A stretch of 47,574 nucleotides of DNA from Devosia sp. (GTDB lineage: Bacteria; Pseudomonadota; Alphaproteobacteria; Rhizobiales; Devosiaceae). The stretch is from contig NZ_JAUYGL010000012.1 in NCBI RefSeq assembly GCF_030689745.1, positions 1-47,574 on the forward strand. The letters are read 5' to 3'. Below, piece after piece: positions 24,507 through 33,600 of the stretch. The stretch's first letter is position 1. Every line of letters starts with the position of its first letter. The notes under the pieces are model-generated. The model ran no database searches. It was not told the DNA's origin and saw only the letters and a program-made list of their open reading frames with translations. A program made the translations under genes and the position numbers.

Positions 24507-25373
24507 ATGCTGTTCAAGTCTGCCGACGAATTCATCAACTCGCCACGCCGGGCCGTGACGGTGTTCGGCATGGCCGGCGTCGGCAAGACGCGCCTGTCCG
24601 CCATGCTGCGGGCGTCGAACTGGTTTCACTATTCGGCCGATTACCGCATCGGCACCCGCTACATGGGCGAGGCCATTGTCGACAATTTCAAGCGCGAAGC
24701 CATGAAGGTGCCCTTCCTGGCCGAATTGCTGCGCTCGGATTCGATCTACATCTCCTCCAATCTGACCTTCGAAAATCTCGATCCGCTCTCGAGCTATCTG
24801 GGCACCCCGGGCGATCCGGACAAGCATGGCCTGCCGCTGGCCGAATACCAGCGTCGCCAGGAACAGCACCGCATCGCCGAAATTGCTGCCCTGCACGATG
24901 TGCCGCACTTTATCGAGCGCGCCAAACAGCTCTACGGCTATGACAATTTCATCGCCGACACCGGCGGCTCCCTGATCGAGGTGGTCGACCCCACCGACCC
25001 CGAGGATCCGGTGATCAAGGCGCTCGCGGGCTCAACTGCCCTGCTCTACATTCGCGGCACCGGCACGGACGCCGCCGAACTGATCCGGCGCTACAAGAAA
25101 AGCCCCAAGCCAATGTACTATCCGCCCCAGTTTCTCATCGAGAAATGGGCGGAGTACAAGCTGATCCACGGCATTCTCGACGACAATGATGTCGATCCGG
25201 CCGGCTTCGGCGCCTGGGGCTTTGAGGCCTTGCTGCATGACCGCCTGCCCCGCTACCAGATGCTGGCCGACAATTTCGGCTATGTCGTGGAGGCCTCGGA
25301 CCTTGCTGTGGTTCGCGATGGCGATGAGTTTATCGATCTGATGGCCGCGGCGATCGAGCAGCGAATGCGCTAG
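24507..25373 (+). CDS. P-loop ATPase of unknown role, beside metA
   Basis: The 288-residue protein has a Walker A motif near its N-terminus (VFGMAGVGKTRLSAMLR) and a possible Walker B-like segment LLYIRGTGTDAAELIRR. Homologues next to metA in other alphaproteobacteria are usually labelled only as ATPase. The N-terminal region plausibly starts at ATG 24507 (MLFKSADEFINSPRRAVTVF); ATG 24477 would add ten residues. Other conserved-looking stretches are GLPLAEYQRRQEQHRIAEI and DTGGSLIEVVDP. The C-terminal half contains a domain KWAEYKLIHGILDDNDVDPA of unknown function. It has no membrane segment. It ends 68 nt before metA on the same strand, and may share transcription with it. Its substrate and function are unknown. 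Confidence 0.75.
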   Translation: MLFKSADEFINSPRRAVTVFGMAGVGKTRLSAMLRASNWFHYSADYRIGTRYMGEAIVDNFKREAMKVPFLAELLRSDSIYISSNLTFENLDPLSSYLGTPGDPDKHGLPLAEYQRRQEQHRIAEIAALHDVPHFIERAKQLYGYDNFIADTGGSLIEVVDPTDPEDPVIKALAGSTALLYIRGTGTDAAELIRRYKKSPKPMYYPPQFLIEKWAEYKLIHGILDDNDVDPAGFGAWGFEALLHDRLPRYQMLADNFGYVVEASDLAVVRDGDEFIDLMAAAIEQRMR

Positions 25374-25397
25374 CGCGCTTTCCACTTGGAGGCGCGC
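25373..25397 (+). repeat. Hairpin in the metA leader
   Basis: GCGCGC (25373-25378) and GCGCGC (25392-25397) pair, enclosing an inner TCC/GGA stem. It begins at the last base of the ATPase stop codon. It may act as an attenuator or 3' end structure, or be chance in a GC-rich spacer. Confidence 0.35.
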
Positions 25398-25441
25398 ATC
25401 GCTTGCATTGCTCTGTGATCATCGCCAGCTAAGAGGCTGCC

Positions 25442-26362
25442 ATGCCAATCCGAATTCCCGACAATCTGCCCGCCCGCAAGACCCTTGAGGCCGAGGGCGT
25501 CAACGTCATGGATTCCACGCGCGCCGCGCGCCAGGATATCCGCCCGCTCGAAATCGGCCTGCTCAACTTGATGCCCAACAAGGAGCGCACCGAAACCCAG
25601 TTTACCCGCCTGATCGGCTCGACGCCGCTGCAGGTGGAATTGACCCTGGTGCGGGTGACCGAGCATCGTTCCAAGAACACATCCGAAGACTATCTAAAAT
25701 CGTTCTACAGCACCTGGGACGAGGTGCGGAACCGCAAGTTCGACGGCTTCATCGTCACCGGTGCGCCCATTGCCAATATCCCGTTTGACCAGGTGCGTTA
25801 CTGGCCCGAAATGCTCGATATCATGGATTGGACGCAGACCAACGTGCACCACACCATGTTCATCTGCTGGGGCGCCCAGGCGGCTCTGCACCATTTCCAC
25901 GGCACCAAGCGTTACCGCATGCCCAGCAAGGCCTTCGGGGTGTTCCGCCACGAGGTGGTCAACACCCGCTCGCCTTTCCTGCGCGGCTTTTCCGATGGCC
26001 CGATGATCCCGGTGTCCCGCTACAACGATATCGACCGCACCACATTGGGGCCCGATCTCGAAGTGCTGATCGACAATCCCGACATCGGCATCTCCATGCT
26101 CGGCGACGCCAGCCATCGTGCTGTGCACTTCCTCAATCATCTCGAATACGACAATCGTTCGCTTGCCGACGAGTATGACCGCGATATCGCCGCCGGTCTG
26201 GCGACCCCGCCGCCGGCCAATCTGTTTCCCGGTGACGACCCCACCGCCACCCCGGAAAACAGCTGGCGCAGCCATGCCCATCTGCTGTTCCAGAACTGGA
26301 TCAACGAGATTTACCAGAGCACGCCTTACGATCTCGCCGAGATCGGCACCAAATCCTCCTAG
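25442..26362 (+). CDS. metA: Homoserine O-acyltransferase MetA (methionine biosynthesis)
   Basis: The 306-residue enzyme of the MetA family transfers an acyl group from acyl-CoA to homoserine, the first committed step to methionine. The nucleophile is Cys142 in FICWGAQAAL; His233 and Glu235 (LNHLEYDN) complete the catalytic set. Early motifs are IGLLNLMPNKERTETQFTRL and the C-terminal ENSWRSHAHLLFQNWINEIY. Residue 111, which separates succinyl-CoA users (Gly) from acetyl-CoA users (Glu) in studied members, is Ala here (TGAPIANIPF), so the acyl donor is not settled. Start at ATG 25442 with AAGAGG 6 nt upstream. The upstream ATPase gene and a hairpin precede it. Confidence 0.93.
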   Translation: MPIRIPDNLPARKTLEAEGVNVMDSTRAARQDIRPLEIGLLNLMPNKERTETQFTRLIGSTPLQVELTLVRVTEHRSKNTSEDYLKSFYSTWDEVRNRKFDGFIVTGAPIANIPFDQVRYWPEMLDIMDWTQTNVHHTMFICWGAQAALHHFHGTKRYRMPSKAFGVFRHEVVNTRSPFLRGFSDGPMIPVSRYNDIDRTTLGPDLEVLIDNPDIGISMLGDASHRAVHFLNHLEYDNRSLADEYDRDIAAGLATPPPANLFPGDDPTATPENSWRSHAHLLFQNWINEIYQSTPYDLAEIGTKSS

Positions 26363-26369
26363 CCGCCTC

Positions 26370-26394
26370 TGGCCCCGCCGCTTTGGCGGGGCCA
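26370..26394 (+). terminator. Probable terminator after metA
   Basis: TGGCCCCGCC (26370-26379), loop GCTTT, GGCGGGGCCA (26385-26394). A perfect 10-bp GC stem but only TTG follows, so termination may be inefficient. It separates metA from ycjX. Confidence 0.55.
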
Positions 26395-26446
26395 TTGAAC
26401 GTGCCGCACAAATCCTTATCTTGCGGGTTAATCGAGAGACCAGCGC

Positions 26447-27898
26447 GTGGCCCAGACTCCAACGACCATTGTCGACGAATTGGGCATCGCCCTGGCCAAT
26501 CTGGCCGACACGGCGACGGGGGCATTTACCCCAACGCTGCGCCTGGGCGTTACTGGGCTCAGCCGCGCCGGCAAGACCATCTTCATCACCGCTCTGGTGC
26601 ACAATCTGCTGACCGGCGGCCGCATGCCCGGCTTTGCTGCCATGGCCGAGGGCCGTTTCATTGGCGCCCGACTGGCCGAATACCCCGACGCCACTGTGCC
26701 GCGCTTTGCCTATGAGCAGCATCTGCAATCGCTGACAGCCAAATCCCCGGTCTGGCCCGAGGGCACCCGCCGCATCTCGCAATTGCGCATCGTGCTGAAA
26801 TATCAGTCCAAGCACTGGTATGCCGGCCTGCGCGGCCCCTCCACGCTCAATCTCGACATTGTCGATTATCCCGGCGAATGGCTGCTCGACCTGCCGCTGC
26901 TCGGCCTGAGCTTTGCCCAATGGAGCGCCGAAGCGCTGGAACGCGCCCGTCGCCCCGGTTCGGGCAAGGAGGCCACCCCGTTTCTCGATCTGCTCGCCGC
27001 CATTGATCCGCTCAAGGACGCCAATGACCCCGACGCCGAGCGCCTCGCCACCGCCTTCACCGACTATCTGCGGCGCAGCCGCGAGCATGGCGCCCTCTCC
27101 ACCCTGCCCCCGGGACGCTTCCTGTTGCCCGGCGATCTCGAAGGATCGCCCGCGCTGACCTTCGCGCCACTGCCCCCGCCCGCACAGTCTGCGCGCAACG
27201 CCAGCCTCTACGCCATGCTCGAACACCGGTTCGAGGCCTATAAGGCCCAGGTGGTGCGTCCCTTCTTTCGTGATCACTTCGCCCGCCTCGATCGCCAGAT
27301 CGTTCTGGTCGACACCCTGCGGGCGCTCAATGCAGGCCCCGCCGCCGTCGCCGATCTTGAGACCGCGCTGACCTCGGTGATCGGCTGCTTCCGCCAGGGC
27401 GAGGCCAATCCCCTGTTGCGCCCCTTCGCCCGGCGGATCGACCGCATCCTGTTTGCCGCCACCAAGGCCGATCACGTCCATCACAGCAGCCACGACCGGC
27501 TTGAGGCCATTCTCAATCGTCTGGTGTCCAATGCCAGCAAGCGTGCCCGCTTTGCCGGAACCCAGACCCGTTCCATCGCGCTGGCGGGTATTCGCGCCAC
27601 CCATGAAGGTACGATTTCCGAAGCCGGACAGACGCTGAACACCATCATCGGCACGCCCCTGCAGGGCGAGGCCCTCGACGGGGTCACCTATGACGGCAAA
27701 ACCGAGATCGCCTTGTTTCCCGGCGACCTGCCCGAGCGCCCCGATTCCCTGTTTGAAGATGGCAATCCCGTCGCCTTGAACTTCCTGCGCTTCGCCCCGC
27801 CGCAACAACTCGAGCGCAATGCCAGCGGCGATGTCATGCTGCCTCATATCCGCTTTGATCGTGCCATCGACTATCTGGTGGGAGATTGGCTCGCATGA
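26447..27898 (+). CDS. ycjX: YcjX-like P-loop GTPase (DUF463)
   Basis: The 483-residue protein has the Walker A motif GLSRAGKTIFITALVHNLL and the Walker B-like NLDIVDYPGEWLLDLPLLGL, the standard DUF463/YcjX pattern. It is predicted to be a cytoplasmic or membrane-associated nucleotide-binding protein; a cell-envelope stress link was shown in enterobacteria. The function here is unknown. Start at GTG 26447, with GAGAG 8 nt upstream. It overlaps the ycjF-like gene by 4 nt, the conserved pairing in many bacteria. Confidence 0.9.
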   Translation: MAQTPTTIVDELGIALANLADTATGAFTPTLRLGVTGLSRAGKTIFITALVHNLLTGGRMPGFAAMAEGRFIGARLAEYPDATVPRFAYEQHLQSLTAKSPVWPEGTRRISQLRIVLKYQSKHWYAGLRGPSTLNLDIVDYPGEWLLDLPLLGLSFAQWSAEALERARRPGSGKEATPFLDLLAAIDPLKDANDPDAERLATAFTDYLRRSREHGALSTLPPGRFLLPGDLEGSPALTFAPLPPPAQSARNASLYAMLEHRFEAYKAQVVRPFFRDHFARLDRQIVLVDTLRALNAGPAAVADLETALTSVIGCFRQGEANPLLRPFARRIDRILFAATKADHVHHSSHDRLEAILNRLVSNASKRARFAGTQTRSIALAGIRATHEGTISEAGQTLNTIIGTPLQGEALDGVTYDGKTEIALFPGDLPERPDSLFEDGNPVALNFLRFAPPQQLERNASGDVMLPHIRFDRAIDYLVGDWLA

Positions 27899-28917
27899 AA
27901 CGCCCCATTGCCCGCCCGACTGCCAACGCGAACGCCACTGGGACCGACCCGGCGCTACGCACCCCGCGCGCCTTTGCGCCGACCGCCGTGGAATTGACCG
28001 ACAGCGATTTCGACCCTGCGCCGGACGAGACACTGCTTGCGCCGCCACCCAGGCCGATGGGCTGGCTGGGACGTCTGGCCTGGACCAGTGGTGGCGTGCT
28101 GCTATCGGCCGCTCTGGGCCTGGCCGCCGACCGGCTGATCCGCGATCTGTTTGCCGCCAATCCCTGGCTGGGCTGGCTGGGTCTGGGCGTGCTCGCCGGC
28201 TTCCTCGTCGCCGTGCTGGCCCTGGCGGTGCGCGAAGTCTTCGCCCTGCGCCGCCTGCTGGTGCTCGATGCGCTGCGCCGCGACGCGGCCCTGACCACGC
28301 TCGACAATGATCAGCAGCGCGGCCGGCACGTCGTTGACAAATTGGTCGCCATCTATGGCGATCGTCCCGACCAGGCCCGGGCCCGCCAGACCGTCACCGA
28401 CCACCTGCCTCATTTATTCGACGGCCACGAGATCATCGCCATGGCCGAACGCAGCCTGATGGCGCCACTCGATGCCCGGGCCAAGGCCCTGACCGCTGCG
28501 TCAGCCCGGCGCGTCGCTCTGGTCACCGCGGTCTCGCCGCGCGCCCTGATCGATATTGCCTTCGTGCTCTATGAGAGTGTCCGGCTCGCCGGGGCGATTG
28601 CCGCGCTCTATGGCGCCCGCCCAGGCCTGTTTGGCTTCTGGCGGCTCACTGGTGCCGTTCTGACCCATTTGGCCGTCACCGGCGGCCTGGTGCTCACCGA
28701 TGGTCTGGTTGAGCAACTCGTCGGCCAGGGCCTCGCCGCCAAGCTCTCGGCCCGTCTGGGCGAAGGTGTGGTCAATGGTCTGATGACTGTGCGGGTCGGC
28801 ATCGCCGCCATGCGCGTCGTCCGCCCCCTGCCCTTCGAAACCCAGCCCCAGCCGGTGGTGCGCGACTTTATTCCCGAATTGACCAAACTGGCCACTGACA
28901 GCGCAAAGACCACCTAG
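27895..28917 (+). CDS. ycjF: YcjF-like inner membrane protein (TIGR01620 / DUF697)
   Basis: The 340-residue protein has a disordered, charged N-terminus and two adjacent hydrophobic segments (TSGGVLLSAALGLAADRLI; WLGWLGLGVLAGFLVAVLAL), then a C-terminal DUF697-like region SPRALIDIAFVLYESVRLAG with TGGLVLTDGLVEQLVGQGLA. ATG 27895 overlaps the ycjX stop (ATGA). ycjX and ycjF are nearly always paired, so a shared envelope-related role is likely, but the molecular activity is unknown. Confidence 0.85.
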   Translation: MKRPIARPTANANATGTDPALRTPRAFAPTAVELTDSDFDPAPDETLLAPPPRPMGWLGRLAWTSGGVLLSAALGLAADRLIRDLFAANPWLGWLGLGVLAGFLVAVLALAVREVFALRRLLVLDALRRDAALTTLDNDQQRGRHVVDKLVAIYGDRPDQARARQTVTDHLPHLFDGHEIIAMAERSLMAPLDARAKALTAASARRVALVTAVSPRALIDIAFVLYESVRLAGAIAALYGARPGLFGFWRLTGAVLTHLAVTGGLVLTDGLVEQLVGQGLAAKLSARLGEGVVNGLMTVRVGIAAMRVVRPLPFETQPQPVVRDFIPELTKLATDSAKTT

Positions 28918-28951
28918 AACGTTCTGCCGTTTCAGCAAAACGGTGAAACCC
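28918..28951. repeat. Dispersed repeat, copy A (after ycjF)
   Basis: AACGTTCTGCCGTTTCAGCA followed by AAACGGTGAAACCC. A related copy is at 30382-30416, after the next gene. CCGTTT and AAACGG can pair with a short loop. It resembles small intergenic elements common in Hyphomicrobiales. Confidence 0.55.
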
Positions 28952-29140
28952 AAGGCCCATTGGCCCGCCAATTGTAGGCATGAGCAGCTGTTGCGACACA
29001 CTTGATGAGAGCATCAATCAGGTCTGCTACACGCGCCGCCCGCAATTGCTTGACGGCAACCTGCAACTGAGGTCTTGCGTTGCGCGTCGGGCCGAGTCAC
29101 CAAGGATGCTGGGCAGTGATTTGCCCGGAGTCCTGCTTGC

Positions 29141-30319
29141 ATGTCCCTGCTCCCTTCGCGCTTTGCGAGCCCTGAAGCGCGCGCCTCATTCTTTCAGTTT
29201 ACCGTCTACCTTCCCGGCGCGGTCAGCTCGGTGTTTCTTGGCATCTGGCTGAGCGAGCACGGGCTGCCGGCCGACCAGATCGGCATCGTCAACGCCATCC
29301 CCATGCTCTGCCTGCTGGCGCTCAACATGGTGATCGGCCGTATTGCCGATCGCGCCAAGGACTGGCGGAGCGTCATTCTCGTGCTGGCCATGGTCGGCGG
29401 CGCCGTGCCGTTCGGCCTGTTTTTCGTCAACGAGTTCTGGGGCATCATGCTGGTCTGGGCCCTGGTGACCATGACCAATGGCGCCATCCCGCCATTGATC
29501 GACGCCGCGTCAGTACGCATGACGCGGCGCAACGGCACTGATTTCGGCGTCGTGCGGGCCTGGGCGACGGTTGGCTATGTGGTGGGCGCTGGTGGCATTG
29601 GCATGCTGCTCATGGTGTATGGCGCGGGTGCCTTCGTGCCGCTCTTTGTGGCCATGTCGCTGCTGCGGGCCGGGTTGAGCCTGCTATTGCCCCGGTTTCG
29701 CGCGCCCGATTATGCCAAGACCCTGGCGGCGGCTCTGCCGCCCACCCGGCTCAAGGATTCGCTGCACCTGTGGTTCGTGCTGCCACTGGTCGCCTTTGCG
29801 CTGATCAATGCCAGCCATGCTCTGATCGGTGGCTTTGGCGCATTGCTCTGGCACGCGAACGGCATTCCCGACTACTACATCGGTCCGCTATTCGCCATTT
29901 CGGCTGCGGCCGAGGCCGTCATCATGTTTGCCTGGCGCCGCTTTGGCGGGCGTATCACCGCACGCAACATGATTCTGGCGGCATGCATCGCCTCGCTGGT
30001 GCGGTTCACTGCCATGGCCTTCAACCCGCCCGTGGCGGTGCTGTTCGTCGTGCAAATGCTGCACGCCGTCAGCTTTGGTGTCGGCTATTTCGGCGTGGTG
30101 CACTTCATCGCCAACTGGACCGACGAGTCCAATGCTGCCGAAGCGCAGGGCTTCGCCAATACGCTGCAACAGGGCACGGCAGTGCTGTCGCTGGCCGGCT
30201 TTGGCTGGTTGGTGGTGCAATTTGGCAGCTATGCCTTCTTTGCTTCCTCGGTCCTGGCCGTGCTGGGCATTATCTGCGTCCTGATCTCCCTGCGTATCCG
30301 CCCGCCCAAGGACGCCTAG
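29141..30319 (+). CDS. MFS transporter (3-phenylpropionate/sugar symporter-like)
   Basis: The 392-residue protein has about twelve membrane segments, beginning FFQFTVYLPGAVSSVFLGIW. The MFS loop motif is seen as MVIGRIADRAKDWRSVILVL. The composition resembles the MFS_1-like family that includes HcaT and nucleoside/sugar symporters; the substrate cannot be predicted from sequence. It is monocistronic: flanked by 223 nt upstream, with a spacer of 284 nt and a terminator downstream. Repeat copies lie at both ends of the gene neighbourhood (28918-28951 and 30382-30416). Confidence 0.85.
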   Translation: MSLLPSRFASPEARASFFQFTVYLPGAVSSVFLGIWLSEHGLPADQIGIVNAIPMLCLLALNMVIGRIADRAKDWRSVILVLAMVGGAVPFGLFFVNEFWGIMLVWALVTMTNGAIPPLIDAASVRMTRRNGTDFGVVRAWATVGYVVGAGGIGMLLMVYGAGAFVPLFVAMSLLRAGLSLLLPRFRAPDYAKTLAAALPPTRLKDSLHLWFVLPLVAFALINASHALIGGFGALLWHANGIPDYYIGPLFAISAAAEAVIMFAWRRFGGRITARNMILAACIASLVRFTAMAFNPPVAVLFVVQMLHAVSFGVGYFGVVHFIANWTDESNAAEAQGFANTLQQGTAVLSLAGFGWLVVQFGSYAFFASSVLAVLGIICVLISLRIRPPKDA

Positions 30320-30381
30320 GAGCGTTTTCAGCAAAAGCGACACCACTCTGGCGTTCGAAACGCGACCACCCAAAGACCTGA

Positions 30382-30416
30382 AACGATTCTGCCGTCTCAG
30401 TGAAACGGCGAGAAAC
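30382..30416. repeat. Dispersed repeat, copy B (after the MFS gene)
   Basis: AACGATTCTGCCGTCTCAGT then GAAACGGCGAGAAAC aligns with copy A at 28918-28951 with a few substitutions. The preceding 30320-30360 stretch (AGCGTTTTCAGCAAAAGCG) is a typical dispersed intergenic motif of the order. Confidence 0.55.
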
Positions 30417-30551
30417 TCCAGCAAACTGCGCCCAGCATGCGCCGCGCCACCCCAAGCCACGGCGCACCCCGCCCTGCCTCAACCAGCGGGGTGGCGGCGC
30501 GCCCATCATGCCAGGCGAGATTGCCCACAGCGCCCAGGAGGCGGCAAAACA

Positions 30552-30579
30552 AGACGGCCCCGGTTTCCCGGGGCCGTCT
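30552..30579. terminator. Bidirectional terminator between the MFS gene and the giant coiled-coil gene
   Basis: GACGGCCCCGG (30553-30563), loop TTTC, CCGGGGCCGTC (30568-30578), with an extra A-T pair outside. On the minus strand a T-rich tract (TTGTTTTG) follows, which suits termination of the minus-strand gene. Confidence 0.8.
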
Positions 30580-30602
30580 CTTGATCTGTTGCGCGTGCTG
30601 CC

Positions 30603-33600
30603 TTACGCGAGGCGGCCGCTGGCATGGGCCAGGGTAGTGTAGACCTTGCCCCGATCCGACAGCAGGTGCTCGCGGGTCTCGGCAGCCGGATGGGCGCCAG
30701 TCGCCGCGCGCTTCAGCAATTGCTCGAACTCGCTCATATAGGCGCCAGCGGTACGGGCGAACTCGGGGTCGCGCTGCAGCTTCTTGCGCACATCGTCATA
30801 GGTGCCCTGGCCGGACAGCGTATAGATCCGGCGCGAGAACACATTGGATTCGCCGGCCTGATAGCGGGCCCAGGCATCGGCCAGCGCCGCATCGTCAATC
30901 GACGCCGCGATCTCTTCGGTCAGGCCCGATAGGCCCGGCTGCACCTGCTGGGTGCTCTGCTGTTTGGCCGTGGCATTGCGCAACACATCGCGCAGCCAGC
31001 CGCCTTCGCCCGCCGCTGCCGGCTCAGCCGCTGGGGCTGCTGGCTGACGGACGGGTTCGGGCTGCGCCATCGGCTCAGGCTGACGCACTGGCTCGGGTGC
31101 GCGCTCCAGCGTGCGGATCGGATCGATCAGCGAGGACCGCATTGGCTCAGCCTGATAGGCCTCGCGGCTCGGCTCCGGCTGGCGCGCCGGTTGATACACT
31201 GGCGCCTCAGGGCGGGTTTCCGGGCGAGGTTCGGGGCGCGCGGCAAGGCGCGGCGTGCTGGCCCGGCGATCATTGAGGTCGTGCGTGGCCGGCTGGCTGC
31301 GCACGATCGCATTGAGTTCGCTCAGCGCCTCGATCTGCTCGGCGACGACACGGCGCATCGCAGCGGCGCTGGCCCGGGTTTCCTCGGGCAGTTCGTTGAC
31401 GCCACGGGCCAGTTCGGCGCGGGTGGCTTCGAGTTCGCTACCCACTTCGCGAGCCGTTTCGCGCATGGCATGCGCTGTATCGTTGAAGCGCTGGGTTGCC
31501 TCTTCAATGGCGCGCTGCATTTCGACAACCATCTGCTGCTGGGCCTGCTGCAGCGCCGCATTGGCGCGACGGCCTTCGGCATCTGCCGTGCCCCGGAAGG
31601 CGCCCAGCCGCTCATTGACCTGGCCGGTCGTCTCGTCCAGGGCCTGCCGGAACTGGCCGGTATTGGCGGCAATGGCGTTGCGAACCGAAATCGAGCTGTC
31701 GTTGAGGGTTTCGGCGAGGGTGCCGGTCGTGGTGTTGAGCACGTCGGTGACATTGCCAGCGGTCGAGGCCAGGACATCGCTGATCCGATGGGCGTTTTCT
31801 TCCAGCGCGGCCGACGCCGCATCGGCGGCGCGCCGCACCACATTGTCCATCTGCGCTGCATTGCTCGACAGCGAGGACGTGAAGCGTTCATTGGTCGCGT
31901 AGAGCGCGTCATTGACCTCGCTGGTCGATGACTGGATGGCCTCGGTAATCGTCCCCGTGGTCTGTTCGAGCGTTTCCACCACCGTCCCGGTGGTCGCGCT
32001 CAGCGCTTCCTCCATGGCGCGGCGCGCGCCGATCAGGCGGCGTTCGGTGTCGTTGACCGTGTCGGCGATCGACTGGGCGAACATGCGCATGCGCCCGTCA
32101 ATATCATCGGCCCGGGCAGCAAAGCTCTGCGCCAGCGAGTCCATGGCGCCGCGACGCTCTTCCAGATTGCCGATGGCATGGTCACTGGTAATGGTCAGGG
32201 CCGTGGTGGCCTGGGACATATTGGTGGTTTCGGCGTCCAGCTTGCCCAGGATCGAGGAGAACTCGTCGACCATGCCGCGAATGGTCGTCTGCAGGGCCCC
32301 CACATGCTGGCTGACCATGGAGCCGGCCTGTTCGGTCTGGCCGATGGCGTCGCGCACCGTCGCCGAATAGGTTGAGGTCTGCTGCGCCACGCTGGTTTCG
32401 AGATTGGCCAGGTTTGCCGTCGAAGCATCCAGCACCCGCTGCAGCAGCAGATTGGAATCGTTGAGCTTGCCCAGCGCCGAGGTGACATCGGTAAGAATGC
32501 GCGAACTGGAAACCGCCATGATCGCTTCGGCTTCCTTGGCATTCTCGCCCAGGGCATCGCGCAGCAGATTGCCGTGACTGTTGAGCGAGGCCTGCAGCTC
32601 TGTCGATTTTTCGTTGACCAGGCTCGCAAAGGTACTGGTGTGCTGCTCCACCGAGCGATTGATGTCGGTGAGGCGGGTTTCGATCTGGTCGACCGCGCCC
32701 ACGGCCTTGACGGTCAGCAACTCGTCGATATCGGTGGCGGCCACGCGGATCTGGTCGAGCGCGGTGCGCACGGCGCTGTCCATGTGATTGGCAGTGTCGC
32801 TGATATCGGCGGCAATGTTGCGGGTTGCCGCGGTGATGCGGGTAGCAATGGTTTCCTCGATCCGGTCGGCGCCGGCTTCCAGGTCCGCCATCGACTGGGT
32901 GATCGAGGTATTGATCGACGCATTGAGGGCCGACAGCCGATCAGCAGTAATATCGGCCCGCGCGGTGATTGCCTCGGGCAAGGTGCCCAGCCGGGAATCG
33001 ACCATCTCGGAAATGGCCTGCCGCGCCGAATTGACGCCGGTCTCGATAAGATCGGCGGCCTGGCGGGCGCTTTCGGCCACGGTCTGAGACGCCGATTCGA
33101 TACGCGCGCTGACGCCATGTTCGGCATCGGTAATCCGCGAGATGGCACTTTCCAGCCCATCACCGAGATGGACATTCACCTCGGACACCTTGCTGACGAT
33201 CATCGAGGACATCGAGTTGACATGGTCGGTCATCGTGTCGGTGGCGCTGCGCAGCGTGTCGTCAATCTTGTCGCGTGCCTCATCGCCCTGGCGCGTGATG
33301 GTATCGGCCAGTTCGCTGGTGCGCATGCCAATGGTTTCGCTGATCGAGGCTGTATGGGTGGCCAGCGTGTCGCCCAGCGCTTCGGTGCGGATATTGAGCG
33401 CCTCGGACAGTTGCTGGGTCCTGGTGCCAACGGTCTGCGCCAGTTGCTGGGTGCCCCCGTCCAGGGCGGCGCGCAGTTCAGCACTGCGGGTATCCAGTTC
33501 ACTGGTCAGCGTAGTCGCGCTGGTGCCCAATTGCTCAACCAGACTGGTCGTGCGCTCTTCCAGCTGGTGGGCCAGGTCACCGGTGCGCGAGTCGATTTCG

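Noticed and set aside
25374..25441. SAM-II riboswitch in the metA leader
   Set aside because: A GTGAT-N7-AGCTAAGAGG stretch resembles the 3' part, but the conserved P1 loop (GATTTAACC-type) is missing, so no riboswitch is annotated.
25694..28048. Minus-strand frame of 784 codons over metA and ycjX
   Set aside because: It spans two well supported plus-strand genes and has no recognisable domain.
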